In this document: positions 49,785-58,333 of the stretch, piece after piece | Layout of the letters: each line of letters opens with the position of its first letter | How positions within the stretch are numbered: position 1 is the first letter of the stretch | Assembly (NCBI GenBank): GCA_049115735.1 | Contig: JAGDZP010000012.1 | Span: 310,001-374,000 of the forward strand | Length of the DNA: 64,000 nt | Source of the DNA: CAXBNB01 sp049115735 | Lineage (GTDB): Bacteria; Bacteroidota; Bacteroidia; Cytophagales; Cyclobacteriaceae | Direction: 5' to 3' | The notes under the pieces: model-generated | Seen by the model: only the letters and a program-made list of their open reading frames with translations | What the model was told of the DNA's origin: nothing | Database searches by the model: none | Translations under genes and position numbers: made by a program

Positions 49785-52436
49785 ATGAAAATTAATAGCA
49801 GGAAAATAATTTTAAGCCTAGTGATTTTGATTTGTGTTGCCCTCTCTGGGTATGCACAACAACTGAATAATAATAAGTTGCTAAAGTTGCCTGCTTCAAA
49901 ACTGACTGTAGAGAAACTGCTTAAAGATGTACTGCCTGAACATGATGTCACTATTTCTTACAATGATGATATCATTCCCTTCAAGAAAATAATCAAGTTT
50001 AAAAGAAAAAGCGCAAGCTTACTGAGCGTATTGAATAGAATTTGCCATAACTCACATTTGTCGTGGCTGGAGTCTGGAGGCCAAATACTTTTTTTATTTT
50101 ATCAAAGGCCTGAAAGTGAATTCTATTATACCATCAGTGGTAAAATCCTGGAACAAGGAACCAATGAGCCGCTGATTGGTGCACATCTATTATCAGAAGG
50201 GTCACAGAAAGGTAGTGTTTCAAATGCCTATGGCTTTTACTCCCTGACGCTTCCCGGGGGAGAACATACCTTGAATGTCAATTTTGTAGGGCACCAAAAA
50301 ATTCAACAGCCCATTATGCTCAAAGGAAATGTAGTTTACAATTTCCATCTCCAACCTAAATCAACTGAATTGTCTGATGTAACAATTACCAGTAAATCAG
50401 AATTGGATTTGGCTTATCAAAATACTCTGATGGGAGCTAGTAGACTTAATATGGAATTTGTGGGAGATATTCCATATTTCATGGGTGAGGTGGACGTTTT
50501 TCAGAGCTCTCTATTATTACCAGGTATTACGAACGTGGGAGAGGGTACTTCTGGCGTGAATGTAAGGGGAGGATCCGCCGATCAAAATATGATTATGCTG
50601 GATGAAGCACTCATTTACAATTCACACCACTTTTTTGGGCTTACATCGGTATTCAACCCCGATGCAGTGAGCGATGTGGAAATTTACAAAGGTAGCTTTC
50701 CTGTAAGCTATGGAGGTCGTTTGTCTTCAGTAATGCACATCAGGCAAAGGGATGGTAACAATGAAAAATTTCACGCCTCTGGGGGTGTTGGATTAATAAC
50801 CAGTAGGCTGCTACTGGAAGGGCCCATTACAAAAAACAAACATTCTTTTTTGGTATCTGGCAGAACTACGTTTTGGGATTTTCTCACTAGGGGCGCTGAG
50901 AACCCTACCATTAAAAATACGCGAGCCAATTTCCGTGATTTTAATGCGAAAATAAATTTTCAGCTAAATGATAGAAATAAATTGTACTTGTCCAGCTACA
51001 CTGGTCAGGATGAGAATAGGTTTGGCTTGGATGTGCTCAGAAAATGGGGCAACACCTTATTTAGTGTGAGGTGGAACAAAATCTACAACGTGAAACTGTT
51101 TTCTAACACAACTACCTACCTAAGTTCATACAGGTACAGGGTGATTGAGGAAGACGATAAAGCGAGTTTTGTAGGTACGTCAAGAATTACCGACTATGCC
51201 TTCAAAACAGATTTTACATACTTCAGAAATCCCGAACATATCTATAATTTTGGTGGGTCATTTACATACCATAGATTAACACCTGGAAAGAGAATACCGG
51301 GGATAAGCTCTACAAACAATGAGATTGACCTTGGGAATGAAAATGCCTTAGAGTCCAGTTTGTATTTTAGCAATGAGTTTAAGTTGAACAACAAACTGAC
51401 GCTGACCAGTGGTTTACGCCTTACTCATTTTTCCAAGGTTGGTCCAGGGGATGTGTTCATCTATTCAAATAATCGACCCAGGGACGTGGGAGCCATAGTA
51501 GATACAGTCTCTTATTCCAATGGAAAAGGTATTAGGACTTTTGCAAACCTACACCCCAGAGCTACTCTAAAATACCAATTGAACCCAAGCAGTGCTTTGA
51601 AAGTGAACTATTCCAATACGGTTCAGTATATGCATCGTTTATCGAATACAATAACTCCATCATCATCGGATATTTGGAAAGCTAGTGATAATTATCTTGA
51701 GCCTAGTAAAAGTGATCAGATTACATTTGGCTACTACAAATTTTTCACTGCAAGAAAATTGGATGCTTCGCTTGAATTATTTTATAGAAAGAATAGAAAT
51801 ATCATAGAGTATAAAGGAGGAGCAGACCTATTATTCAATCCTGCCATTGAAACAGAACTTCTATTTGGTAATACCAGAGCCTATGGTGTAGAGCTCTTGT
51901 TGAAAAAGGATTTGGGAAGCCTTACTGGATGGCTTGGCTATACTCTGTCAAAATCAGAAATTCAGGTGAATGGTTTGTTTGAAGATGAAAAGATAAATGA
52001 AGGGGAATACTTCCCAACCGACTTTAACAGAACACATGACCTATCACTTTCAGCTATTTACCAGATCAATCGAAAGTGGTCTTTGTCATCCAATTTTGTT
52101 TATCAAACTGGTCGTCCATTTTCTTTCCCAGTTGGAAAATACGAGTTTGACGGTTTTGTTGTACCGCACTATGAAGAGAGAAACCGACACAGACTACCCG
52201 ATTATCATAGGTTGGATATTGCTGCACGTATGGAAGGAAGACTCAAAAGAAGAAATGGAAAGGATCGAAAAAATAAAAGCTTTTGGGTGTTTTCTATTTA
52301 CAATATGTATAGCCGCAGAAATACTCAGGCTTATCTATTTCAGGAAAGCGAAGAATCTCCTGGAGAGACAGAAGTCACGAGATTTTCTATGCTAGGTGTA
52401 TTAGTCCCATCTGTCACTTACAATTTTAAATTCTAA
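49785..52436 (+). CDS. TonB-dependent outer-membrane receptor with STN domain
   Basis: An 883-residue receptor. ATG 49785 gives the signal peptide (MKINSRKIILSLVILICVAL, then SGYAQ). An STN signalling domain (about 35-105) comes first and would contact FecR. It is followed by a carboxypeptidase-regulatory-like domain (about 115-200, SGKILEQGTNEPLIGAHLLS), the plug (about 225-340, GVNVRGGSADQNMIMLDEA) and the barrel ending VTYNFKF. This is the FecA-like plan with a Bacteroidota insertion domain. The DUF4249 gene follows after 2 bp. Substrate unknown; no SusD is present, so glycan uptake is less likely than uptake of a metal complex or peptide. Confidence 0.92.
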   Translation: MKINSRKIILSLVILICVALSGYAQQLNNNKLLKLPASKLTVEKLLKDVLPEHDVTISYNDDIIPFKKIIKFKRKSASLLSVLNRICHNSHLSWLESGGQILFLFYQRPESEFYYTISGKILEQGTNEPLIGAHLLSEGSQKGSVSNAYGFYSLTLPGGEHTLNVNFVGHQKIQQPIMLKGNVVYNFHLQPKSTELSDVTITSKSELDLAYQNTLMGASRLNMEFVGDIPYFMGEVDVFQSSLLLPGITNVGEGTSGVNVRGGSADQNMIMLDEALIYNSHHFFGLTSVFNPDAVSDVEIYKGSFPVSYGGRLSSVMHIRQRDGNNEKFHASGGVGLITSRLLLEGPITKNKHSFLVSGRTTFWDFLTRGAENPTIKNTRANFRDFNAKINFQLNDRNKLYLSSYTGQDENRFGLDVLRKWGNTLFSVRWNKIYNVKLFSNTTTYLSSYRYRVIEEDDKASFVGTSRITDYAFKTDFTYFRNPEHIYNFGGSFTYHRLTPGKRIPGISSTNNEIDLGNENALESSLYFSNEFKLNNKLTLTSGLRLTHFSKVGPGDVFIYSNNRPRDVGAIVDTVSYSNGKGIRTFANLHPRATLKYQLNPSSALKVNYSNTVQYMHRLSNTITPSSSDIWKASDNYLEPSKSDQITFGYYKFFTARKLDASLELFYRKNRNIIEYKGGADLLFNPAIETELLFGNTRAYGVELLLKKDLGSLTGWLGYTLSKSEIQVNGLFEDEKINEGEYFPTDFNRTHDLSLSAIYQINRKWSLSSNFVYQTGRPFSFPVGKYEFDGFVVPHYEERNRHRLPDYHRLDIAARMEGRLKRRNGKDRKNKSFWVFSIYNMYSRRNTQAYLFQESEESPGETEVTRFSMLGVLVPSVTYNFKF

Positions 52437-52438
52437 GA

Positions 52439-53296
52439 ATGATAAACCGATTGAAGATATGGCTGGTTTTATTGGTGTTATCTATCATGATTGCGTGTGA
52501 AGAGTCTATTAACCTTGAATTACCTTTAGGCCAGGAGAGAGTGGTGATTAGTGGTTGGATTACCGATAACCCCGAGCCCTACGAAGTGAAGGTAAGTAAA
52601 ACCGTCAGTTTTAATGATCAGGAAACAAATCCAAATATTTCGGGGGCAGAGGTCTATGTTTTGGATCATAATTTCGTAAGATATGATTTTGAGGAAACTC
52701 ACTTAAAAGGTATTTATCGTTCCGACCCAAACGAGCTAGTTGGAATTCCTGGCTATGGCTATACATTGCATGTGCGACTGCCTGATGGTACGAAGTTCAC
52801 TTCATTGCGAGAAAGATTGAATCCTGTGCCAAAGCTGGATACTGTATTCTTTGGAACATCATTTGATCCCATATTGCCTATAAGTGACCCTGAAGCGAAA
52901 GTTTTTTTCGTAAGAGGATCTGTAATGGACATTGCTGATACCAAGAATTTCTTTAGGTGGAAACTGTACGTGAATGATACCCTTAGAGACAACCCTGAAG
53001 AGCTGGTAATATTTGACGATAAGTTTACCGATGGCAATACATTCGAAACTAAGGTGACGGATATTTTGCTGAGAAAAGGGGACACCCTCAGACTTGAGCA
53101 TTGGTCCTTAAGCGAAAGGGCATTTGACTATTATTCACTCCTCATATCTCAAATTTTCGAAGATCAAATTGGCCCAAGTACACCTCCATCTCCCGTAAAA
53201 GGCAACATTAGCAATGATAGCGAACCATCAGAGTTGGTGCTTGGCTTTTTTGGTGCATCACAGATTGAAGTAAAAACTGCCGTGGTTACTGACTAA
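52439..53296 (+). CDS. DUF4249 lipoprotein, receptor partner
   Basis: A 285-residue lipoprotein (LVLLVLSIMIAC, Cys20) of the DUF4249 family. The domain shows the typical early motif VVISGWITDNPEPYEVKVSK and GYTLHVRLPDG. It starts 2 bp after the receptor stop, so both are made together. In Bacteroidota such proteins accompany STN-type TonB receptors, probably as a surface or periplasmic lid. Its direct function is unproven. A terminator follows at once. Confidence 0.85.
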   Translation: MINRLKIWLVLLVLSIMIACEESINLELPLGQERVVISGWITDNPEPYEVKVSKTVSFNDQETNPNISGAEVYVLDHNFVRYDFEETHLKGIYRSDPNELVGIPGYGYTLHVRLPDGTKFTSLRERLNPVPKLDTVFFGTSFDPILPISDPEAKVFFVRGSVMDIADTKNFFRWKLYVNDTLRDNPEELVIFDDKFTDGNTFETKVTDILLRKGDTLRLEHWSLSERAFDYYSLLISQIFEDQIGPSTPPSPVKGNISNDSEPSELVLGFFGASQIEVKTAVVTD

Positions 53297-53319
53297 AGAT
53301 TTTCAGCTAAATCTTTTTT
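53295..53319 (+). terminator. Intrinsic terminator of the receptor operon
   Basis: A stem AAAGATTT (53295-53302) with AAATCTTT (53309-53316), a 6-nt loop and a T-run starting at the stop codon of the DUF4249 gene. It isolates the trp operon from read-through. Confidence 0.8.
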
Positions 53320-53336
53320 AAATTGGATTCATATTT

Positions 53337-53344
53337 TATGTTTG
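53337..53344 (+). promoter_or_regulatory. Probable trp operon promoter -7 box
   Basis: TATGTTTG fits TAnnTTTG and lies 7 bp before the leader-peptide ATG, so the leader would be almost leaderless. No good TTG is seen at the ideal distance upstream; a T-rich stretch (53314-53319) lies there. Confidence 0.5.
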
Positions 53345-53351
53345 CAGCACG

Positions 53352-53402
53352 ATGAATGAATTCAATTCAAATACAATCTGGTGGTGGAACAATTCTATAT
53401 GA
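53352..53402 (+). CDS. trpL: trp operon leader peptide with three consecutive Trp codons
   Basis: A 16-codon reading frame encoding MNEFNSNTIWWWNNSI and a TGA stop. Three consecutive TGG codons (53379-53387) in so short a frame, directly upstream of a terminator and trpE, are the hallmark of a ribosome-mediated attenuator. When charged tRNA-Trp is scarce the ribosome would pause at these codons. Function is as a sensor, not as a protein. Confidence 0.88.
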   Translation: MNEFNSNTIWWWNNSI

Positions 53403-53476
53403 ATTGTGAACAGCATTGATCTGTATTTGTAAAAAAAATAAACTACAAAAGCTCGCTGTTCAGGCGGGCTTTTTTT
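53389..53476 (+). promoter_or_regulatory. Tryptophan attenuator: competing RNA helices
   Basis: Three pairings can be drawn. First, ACAATTC (53389-53395) with GAATTGT (53401-53407) spans the leader stop. Second, an antiterminator pairs TGAACAGC (53407-53414) with GCTGTTCA (53455-53462), 8 perfect base pairs. Third, the terminator at 53449-53476 uses part of the same sequence. A ribosome paused at the Trp codons leaves 53407-53414 free, favouring the antiterminator. A ribosome reaching the stop codon covers it and lets the terminator form. Confidence 0.82.
53449..53476 (+). terminator. Attenuation terminator upstream of trpE
   Basis: A stem AAGCTCGC (53449-53456) with GCGGGCTT (53464-53471), one G-T pair, a 7-nt loop and seven T. 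It stands 18 bp before the trpE ATG, with no other gene to serve, so it must act on trp operon transcripts. Confidence 0.9.
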
Positions 53477-53493
53477 GTGATATAGAAATTAGA

Positions 53494-54906
53494 ATGAGCA
53501 ATTATAAAGTCATTTCCGAAAGTGTTAAGTTGATAGGAGACCTGGAGACTCCAGTGAGATCTTATCTGAAAGTTCGGGACAGATACCCAAATTCCTTTTT
53601 GCTTGAAAGTTCGGATTACCGAGCGAGGGAGGGGAGTTTTTCCTATCTCGGGTTTGATCCTATAGCATCATTTAGGGCAGACGAAAATAATATATCAATT
53701 AGCTATCCTGATGGGCAAACGCAGGGCATCCCAACAGAGGGATCAGACTTATTGGCAGAATTAAAGCAGTTTGTAGCAACATTTCAGTCTGATAGCTCCA
53801 ATGACAAGTACATACAAAACGGTCTATTTGGTTTTACAGCTTATGAGGCTATTGAGCACTTTGAAAATATTCAATTGGATCATGATAAAAAAGCCGATTA
53901 TGACGTGCCCTTGATGCACTATGTGTTCTTCAGGTACGTGATAGCCTTTGATCATTTCAACAGCAGAATATTCGTCACCGAAAATACCGTCGAAGGTCTT
54001 GATCAAGATTCCGGTTTGGATGAGGCGGTGAAACTCATACGTCAGGACAAAACACCTCTGACAAAAACATTCACATCTGATAAGGACATTCAGTCGCCAT
54101 TCACTGATGGTGAATATAAAGAAATAGTCGAGCATGCCATAGATCATTGTAAAAAGGGAGATACATTTCAGATGGTATTGTCCAGAGAATTCTCAACAAA
54201 GTTTGAAGGGGATGATTTTCAGGCATATCGTGCACTTAGGAGCATTAACCCTTCTCCATACTTGTTTTACTTTGACTATGGCGACTTTAAGATTTTCGGA
54301 TCATCTCCCGAGGCGCAGTTGGTGGTGAAGGAAAATAAGGCTTCCATATTCCCCATCGCAGGAACTTATCGAAGGACCGGAGATGACCTAAAAGATTATG
54401 AATTAGCGGTCAAACTATCTAACGATATAAAAGAGACGTCCGAGCATGTGATGCTTGTGGATTTGGCCAGGAATGATTTGAGCAAGTCTGGTGAGCAAGT
54501 TGAAGTGGAGAGCTTCAAAGAGGTACAGTACTTTTCTCATGTTATTCACCTGGTATCCAAGGTGTCTGCTCAGCTGAACAAAGGTATATTGGATGTAGCG
54601 GCAGATACTTTTCCGGCGGGAACACTTTCTGGAGCTCCCAAACACCGAGCTATGCAGCTGATTGATAAATATGAAAAAACAAAACGTGGCTACTACGGTG
54701 GTATGATTGGTTTCATGGATTTTAGCGGAAATTTCAATCATGCCATTATCATTAGGTCCTTTTTGAGCCAGAACGATACCCTATTTTTCCAGGCAGGTGC
54801 TGGTGTAGTAGCCAAGTCTGTTCCGGATAGTGAAGTACAGGAAGTTTATAATAAAGTTGGAGCATTGCTGAAAGCACTGGAATCAGCAGAAGCTATAGTG
54901 GTTTAG
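53494..54906 (+). CDS. trpE: Anthranilate synthase component I
   Basis: A 470-residue enzyme that, with TrpG, converts chorismate and glutamine to anthranilate. ATG 53494 is chosen because the longer frame from 53416 runs through the attenuator terminator. The Trp feedback-site motif LLES-x10-S is present (Leu36 to Ser50). The chorismate-binding core shows FGSSPEAQLVV, PIAGTYRRTG, DLARNDLSKSG and GTLSGAPKHRAMQ. It is first in trpEGDCFBA and is regulated twice: by attenuation and by product feedback. Confidence 0.96.
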   Translation: MSNYKVISESVKLIGDLETPVRSYLKVRDRYPNSFLLESSDYRAREGSFSYLGFDPIASFRADENNISISYPDGQTQGIPTEGSDLLAELKQFVATFQSDSSNDKYIQNGLFGFTAYEAIEHFENIQLDHDKKADYDVPLMHYVFFRYVIAFDHFNSRIFVTENTVEGLDQDSGLDEAVKLIRQDKTPLTKTFTSDKDIQSPFTDGEYKEIVEHAIDHCKKGDTFQMVLSREFSTKFEGDDFQAYRALRSINPSPYLFYFDYGDFKIFGSSPEAQLVVKENKASIFPIAGTYRRTGDDLKDYELAVKLSNDIKETSEHVMLVDLARNDLSKSGEQVEVESFKEVQYFSHVIHLVSKVSAQLNKGILDVAADTFPAGTLSGAPKHRAMQLIDKYEKTKRGYYGGMIGFMDFSGNFNHAIIIRSFLSQNDTLFFQAGAGVVAKSVPDSEVQEVYNKVGALLKALESAEAIVV

Positions 54907-54925
54907 AAGAAGATCAGAGAATCAA

Positions 54926-55501
54926 ATGAAGATATTAGTTTTAGATAATTACGATTCGTTCACTTACAACCTTGTTCATATTATTAAGGAATTAGGATAT
55001 GGAGAAGAACTGGACGTGATCAGAAATGATCAAATGACTGTTGAGGAAGTGGATGCTTATGACAAGGTATTACTTTCCCCTGGGCCAGGTATTCCTAAAG
55101 ATGCGGGAATAATGATGGATGTAATCAAGAAATATGCACCGACCAAGTCGATTATGGGTGTGTGTTTAGGGCATCAGGCAATTGGTGAAGTATTTGGTTC
55201 TCAGCTCTACAACATGGCTGAGGTACTTCACGGTATTACAACAGATGCTATCTTAGAAGGAGAAGATGGTTTTTTTGATGGAATACCGGATCGGTTTAAA
55301 GTTTGTCGTTACCATTCCTGGGCGATTAAACCGGATACTGTAGGGCAAGACCTGAAAGTGACTGCTGTTGATGAGAAGGGAGAGGTTATGGCTATTACTC
55401 ACAAAGATTACGATATCAAAGGGGTGCAATATCACCCCGAGTCTATCTTAACTGAACACGGCAAGAAGATGATGGAGAATTGGGTAAAATCTAGTCGCTA
55501 G
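54926..55501 (+). CDS. trpG: Anthranilate synthase component II, glutamine amidotransferase
   Basis: A 191-residue class I amidotransferase that supplies ammonia to TrpE. The nucleophile is Cys80 (MGVCLGHQAIG), with the oxyanion motif SPGPGIP (51-57) and the His/Glu pair in VQYHPESILTEHG near the end. Start MKILVLDNYDSFTYNLVHII is canonical. It follows trpE after 19 bp. Its stop codon is embedded in a CTAG repeat array. Some organisms use the same subunit for p-aminobenzoate synthesis, but the operon position indicates the trp role. Confidence 0.96.
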   Translation: MKILVLDNYDSFTYNLVHIIKELGYGEELDVIRNDQMTVEEVDAYDKVLLSPGPGIPKDAGIMMDVIKKYAPTKSIMGVCLGHQAIGEVFGSQLYNMAEVLHGITTDAILEGEDGFFDGIPDRFKVCRYHSWAIKPDTVGQDLKVTAVDEKGEVMAITHKDYDIKGVQYHPESILTEHGKKMMENWVKSSR

Positions 55502-55522
55502 TTTCTAGTCACTAGTAACTAG
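55491..55522. repeat. CTAG array with 7-bp period
   Basis: CTAG occurs five times, at 55491, 55498, 55505, 55512 and 55519, exactly 7 bp apart (consensus CTAGTnn). The array overlaps the trpG stop and runs into the gap before trpD. A phase of 7 bp does not suit coding; CTAG is usually rare in bacteria. Confidence 0.7.
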
Positions 55523-55575
55523 ATCAATTGGGAAGACGATAAAGATTAACTAGATAAAAACATCAAAGGAATACA

Positions 55576-56574
55576 ATGAAAGACATACTTAACAGACTTT
55601 TTGAAGGTCAGACGCTCTCAAGAGCTGAAGCGAAAGATGTGCTGACTGAAATAGGACAGGGACAACATAACAACAGTACGATCTCATGCTTTTTGACGGT
55701 ATTCATGATGCGACCGATAAAGGCCGAGGAGCTTGGAGGGTTTAGAGATGCCATGTTGGATCTTTGTGTTCCTGTTGATCTGGAAGGTTATGATGCAATG
55801 GATATGTGCGGCACAGGTGGTGACGGTAAGGATACCTTTAATATTTCTACACTCGCATCTTTTGTGGTTGCGGGAGTAGGACAGAACGTAGCGAAACATG
55901 GAAATAATGGTGTTTCCTCTTCATGTGGATCGTCAAACCTGTTGAGTCATTTCGGCTATGAATTTACAAATGATGTAGATCGCCTCAGAAAAGAAATTGA
56001 AGAAGCAAGTATTTGTTTTTTGCATGCCCCGTTGTTTCACCCAGCGATGAAACATGTTGGACCAGTTAGAAAGGAGTTGGGATTGAAGACTTTCTTCAAC
56101 ATGCTTGGGCCTCTGGTGAACCCAAGTCGTCCAAAGAAACAGTTGGCCGGAGTTTACAACACCGAAGTACAAAGTTTGTATCAGGCCGTATTCAAAGAAG
56201 AGGGAATGGACTTTTCTGTCGTCCATGCACTGGATGGATATGATGAAATTTCATTGACCGGAGACTTTTTGGTAGCCAACGAAAATGGAATTGACCTGTA
56301 CAAACCAGCTGAAATAGGTTTTGAACAATTAGCCCCAGAAGCACTTTATGCGGGTGGTACAATAAAGGAATCAGCCGAGATCTTTATGAATGTATTGAAC
56401 GGAGCGGCGACCAAAGCACAGACAGATGTAACAGTTGCCAATGCCGCTCTTGGATTGCTAGCTGTCAAAAGAGTTGGTTCCTTCGATGATGGTATAGCTG
56501 CCGCTAAAGAATCTTTGGATTCTGGTAAGGCTTTAGCAGCTTTCAATAAGTTTTTGGAATTAGGAAAAGAATAA
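55576..56574 (+). CDS. trpD: Anthranilate phosphoribosyltransferase
   Basis: A 332-residue enzyme joining anthranilate to phosphoribosyl pyrophosphate. The PRPP-binding loop DMCGTGGDGKDTFNIST (about 77-92) is intact, as are KHGNNGVSSSCGSSN (about 105-120) and RKELGLKTFFNMLGPLVNP. Length is normal. It stands 74 bp after trpG, the gap being partly filled by the CTAG array, and is not fused to TrpG as in enterobacteria. Confidence 0.96.
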   Translation: MKDILNRLFEGQTLSRAEAKDVLTEIGQGQHNNSTISCFLTVFMMRPIKAEELGGFRDAMLDLCVPVDLEGYDAMDMCGTGGDGKDTFNISTLASFVVAGVGQNVAKHGNNGVSSSCGSSNLLSHFGYEFTNDVDRLRKEIEEASICFLHAPLFHPAMKHVGPVRKELGLKTFFNMLGPLVNPSRPKKQLAGVYNTEVQSLYQAVFKEEGMDFSVVHALDGYDEISLTGDFLVANENGIDLYKPAEIGFEQLAPEALYAGGTIKESAEIFMNVLNGAATKAQTDVTVANAALGLLAVKRVGSFDDGIAAAKESLDSGKALAAFNKFLELGKE

Positions 56575-56605
56575 GAAAATCCCAAAAGGATTTATCTGGG
56601 TTTAG

Positions 56606-57388
56606 ATGGACATACTTGAAAAAATAGTTTTAGAAAAAAAGAAAGAGGTCGCAGCTCAGCAGACAGAAATATCAATTTCTGAGCTTGAAGGTAGGGCTGG
56701 TTTTGAACGGAAATGTTATTCTGCTAAAAACAGACTACTAAGTGCTGAGCCTTTTGGTATTATCTCTGAATTTAAGAGAAAATCACCATCCAAGGGCATT
56801 ATCAATGACAGGGTGGATGTGGTGGATGTAACTTCAGGATATGAAAGTGCAGGAGCTGCTGCGGTTTCGATTTTGACAGATACACTGTTTTTTGGAGGAA
56901 CTTATGAAGATTTGAAACGGGCACGTCTAAAACTAACATGTCCAATATTGAGAAAAGATTTTATAGTCGAGGAGTATCAGGTGATTGAGACTAAAGCCAT
57001 GGGTGCAGATCTCATGTTGTTGATTGCAGCTTGTCTGCAGAAAGACCAAACGATTTCTTTGGCGAAATTGGCGAGAGAAGTGGGATTGGAGATATTACTC
57101 GAGATTCACTCCGAGGAAGAGTACGACGAAGATTTGATGGAGTATATCGATATACTTGGTGTGAATAACAGAAACTTAAAGACTTTTGAAACGAGTATTT
57201 ATACTTCTATTAACCTGGCAGAAAAATTACCCAGTGAAATAGTGAAAATTTCGGAGAGTGGTTTACGAGGGATTGGAGATTTGGAATTGATCAGCAGAGC
57301 AGGTTATCAGGGCTTTTTGATTGGGGAGCAATTTATGAAGCATGAGGATCCGGCTGGGGAGTTGAAGGCTTTTATGACGAAAAAGTGA
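56606..57388 (+). CDS. trpC: Indole-3-glycerol-phosphate synthase
   Basis: A 260-residue TIM-barrel enzyme, separate from TrpF. Family marks: ISEFKRKSPSKGIIND (about 53-67, with the catalytic Lys region), VSILTDTLFFGGTYEDL (about 88-104), LRKDFIVEEYQVIE, GVNNRNLKTFE and the C-terminal ISESGLRGIGDLEL. It ring-closes the TrpF product to indole glycerol phosphate. It lies 31 bp after trpD. The 318-bp gap to trpF is unusual for this otherwise compact operon and holds repeats. Confidence 0.95.
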   Translation: MDILEKIVLEKKKEVAAQQTEISISELEGRAGFERKCYSAKNRLLSAEPFGIISEFKRKSPSKGIINDRVDVVDVTSGYESAGAAAVSILTDTLFFGGTYEDLKRARLKLTCPILRKDFIVEEYQVIETKAMGADLMLLIAACLQKDQTISLAKLAREVGLEILLEIHSEEEYDEDLMEYIDILGVNNRNLKTFETSIYTSINLAEKLPSEIVKISESGLRGIGDLELISRAGYQGFLIGEQFMKHEDPAGELKAFMTKK

Positions 57389-57706
57389 AAACTGTCCCAG
57401 CGAGCCTCTTGAGCCAGTAGGAAGTGAATATGAGAGGCACGTGCGAGACGCTCGTGCCAGCGAAAGTTGAGATTCTTCTCTACGTTCAGAATGACAAGGT
57501 GATGCAAATCGTCTCTATTGTCATCCTGAGTGAAAGGAAGGATCTATTATTAAAAGAATATGAATTATTCGGTTTGACCTGGTATAATATTGAGCAGGAT
57601 ATGTATCGGGTAATGCGTGAGGGATAGAAGCGGTACCCCGCAGCGAAGCGAGGAGTACAAGCGGATAGCCCGACCCGCATGGGCACGCCCAAATGGTTTG
57701 AGATAA
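57389..57706. repeat. Repeat cluster in the trpC-trpF gap
   Basis: No credible gene. Visible pieces are a hairpin GGCACG/CGTGCC with inner GCG/CGC (57436-57458); a stretch of the TTGTCATCCTGAGTGAAAG kind (about 57518-57546), which resembles dispersed intergenic repeats common in Bacteroidota; and a GC-rich block with short symmetries (about 57616-57690, GGTACCCCGCAGCGAAGCGA and ATAGCCCGACCCGCATGGGC). Short frames here are repeat-derived. Confidence 0.6.
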
Positions 57707-58333
57707 ATGAAGGATTTGAAAGTTAAAGTTTGTGGGCTGAATGATAAAGCGAACATCAGGAAGGTTATTGCGGCTGGGGTAGACTTGATTGGTTTGATAT
57801 TCTATAGCAAATCTCCTCGAAGTGTTGATAAGGGGGATATAGATGCCGAATTTGCCAGATCGCTGGATGTGAAGAAAGTTGGGGTGTTTGTGAATGAGAA
57901 GGAAGAGAGGGTGTTGTCGATTGCAGTGAAATACCAGTTGGACAACTTGCAATTGCATGGTGATGAGAGTCCAGAGTATTGTCAGAAAATGAGGGAGAGT
58001 GGATACCAGGTCTGGAAGGCTTTTTCTGTAAAGGATCATCTGGATCTTGTCCGGCTTAAGAATTATGAAACAAGTGTTGATTGGTTTTTGTTTGATACGA
58101 AAGGAAAAGAACGTGGAGGTACGGGAGTGAAATTTGGCTGGGAGGCCTTGAAGGAATACAATCTTGATAAGCCATTTTTATTGAGTGGAGGTATTAATGT
58201 CAATGATGCTGACGCTGTGAAAGGATTGGATATTGAGCAGCTATGGGCAGTGGATGTAAATAGCGGTTTTGAAGCTAGTCCTGGCTTGAAGAAAATAAAT
58301 GAAGTTGAACATTTTATAAAGAGAGTAAAATAA
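57707..58333 (+). CDS. trpF: Phosphoribosylanthranilate isomerase
   Basis: A 208-residue TIM-barrel isomerase. Start MKDLKVKVCGLNDKANIRKV contains the catalytic Cys (KVCGLND). The general-acid Asp lies in WFLFDTKGKERGGTG (about 125-140), followed by LSGGINVNDA. The stop codon directly abuts the trpB start with no spacer, so the two are translationally coupled. It stands after the repeat-filled gap, so an internal promoter there is possible but not seen. Confidence 0.95.
   Translation: MKDLKVKVCGLNDKANIRKVIAAGVDLIGLIFYSKSPRSVDKGDIDAEFARSLDVKKVGVFVNEKEERVLSIAVKYQLDNLQLHGDESPEYCQKMRESGYQVWKAFSVKDHLDLVRLKNYETSVDWFLFDTKGKERGGTGVKFGWEALKEYNLDKPFLLSGGINVNDADAVKGLDIEQLWAVDVNSGFEASPGLKKINEVEHFIKRVK

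Noticed and set aside
53416..53493. N-terminal extension of trpE from a TTG at 53416
   Set aside because: It would translate through the attenuator terminator, and the TrpE homology starts at MSNYKVISES (53494).
55491..55522. CRISPR-like array
   Set aside because: The unit is only 7 bp, with no spacers of CRISPR length and no cas genes.
57424..58039. Short frames on both strands in the trpC-trpF gap
   Set aside because: They arise from repeats, overlap trpF on the opposite strand and have no family resemblance.
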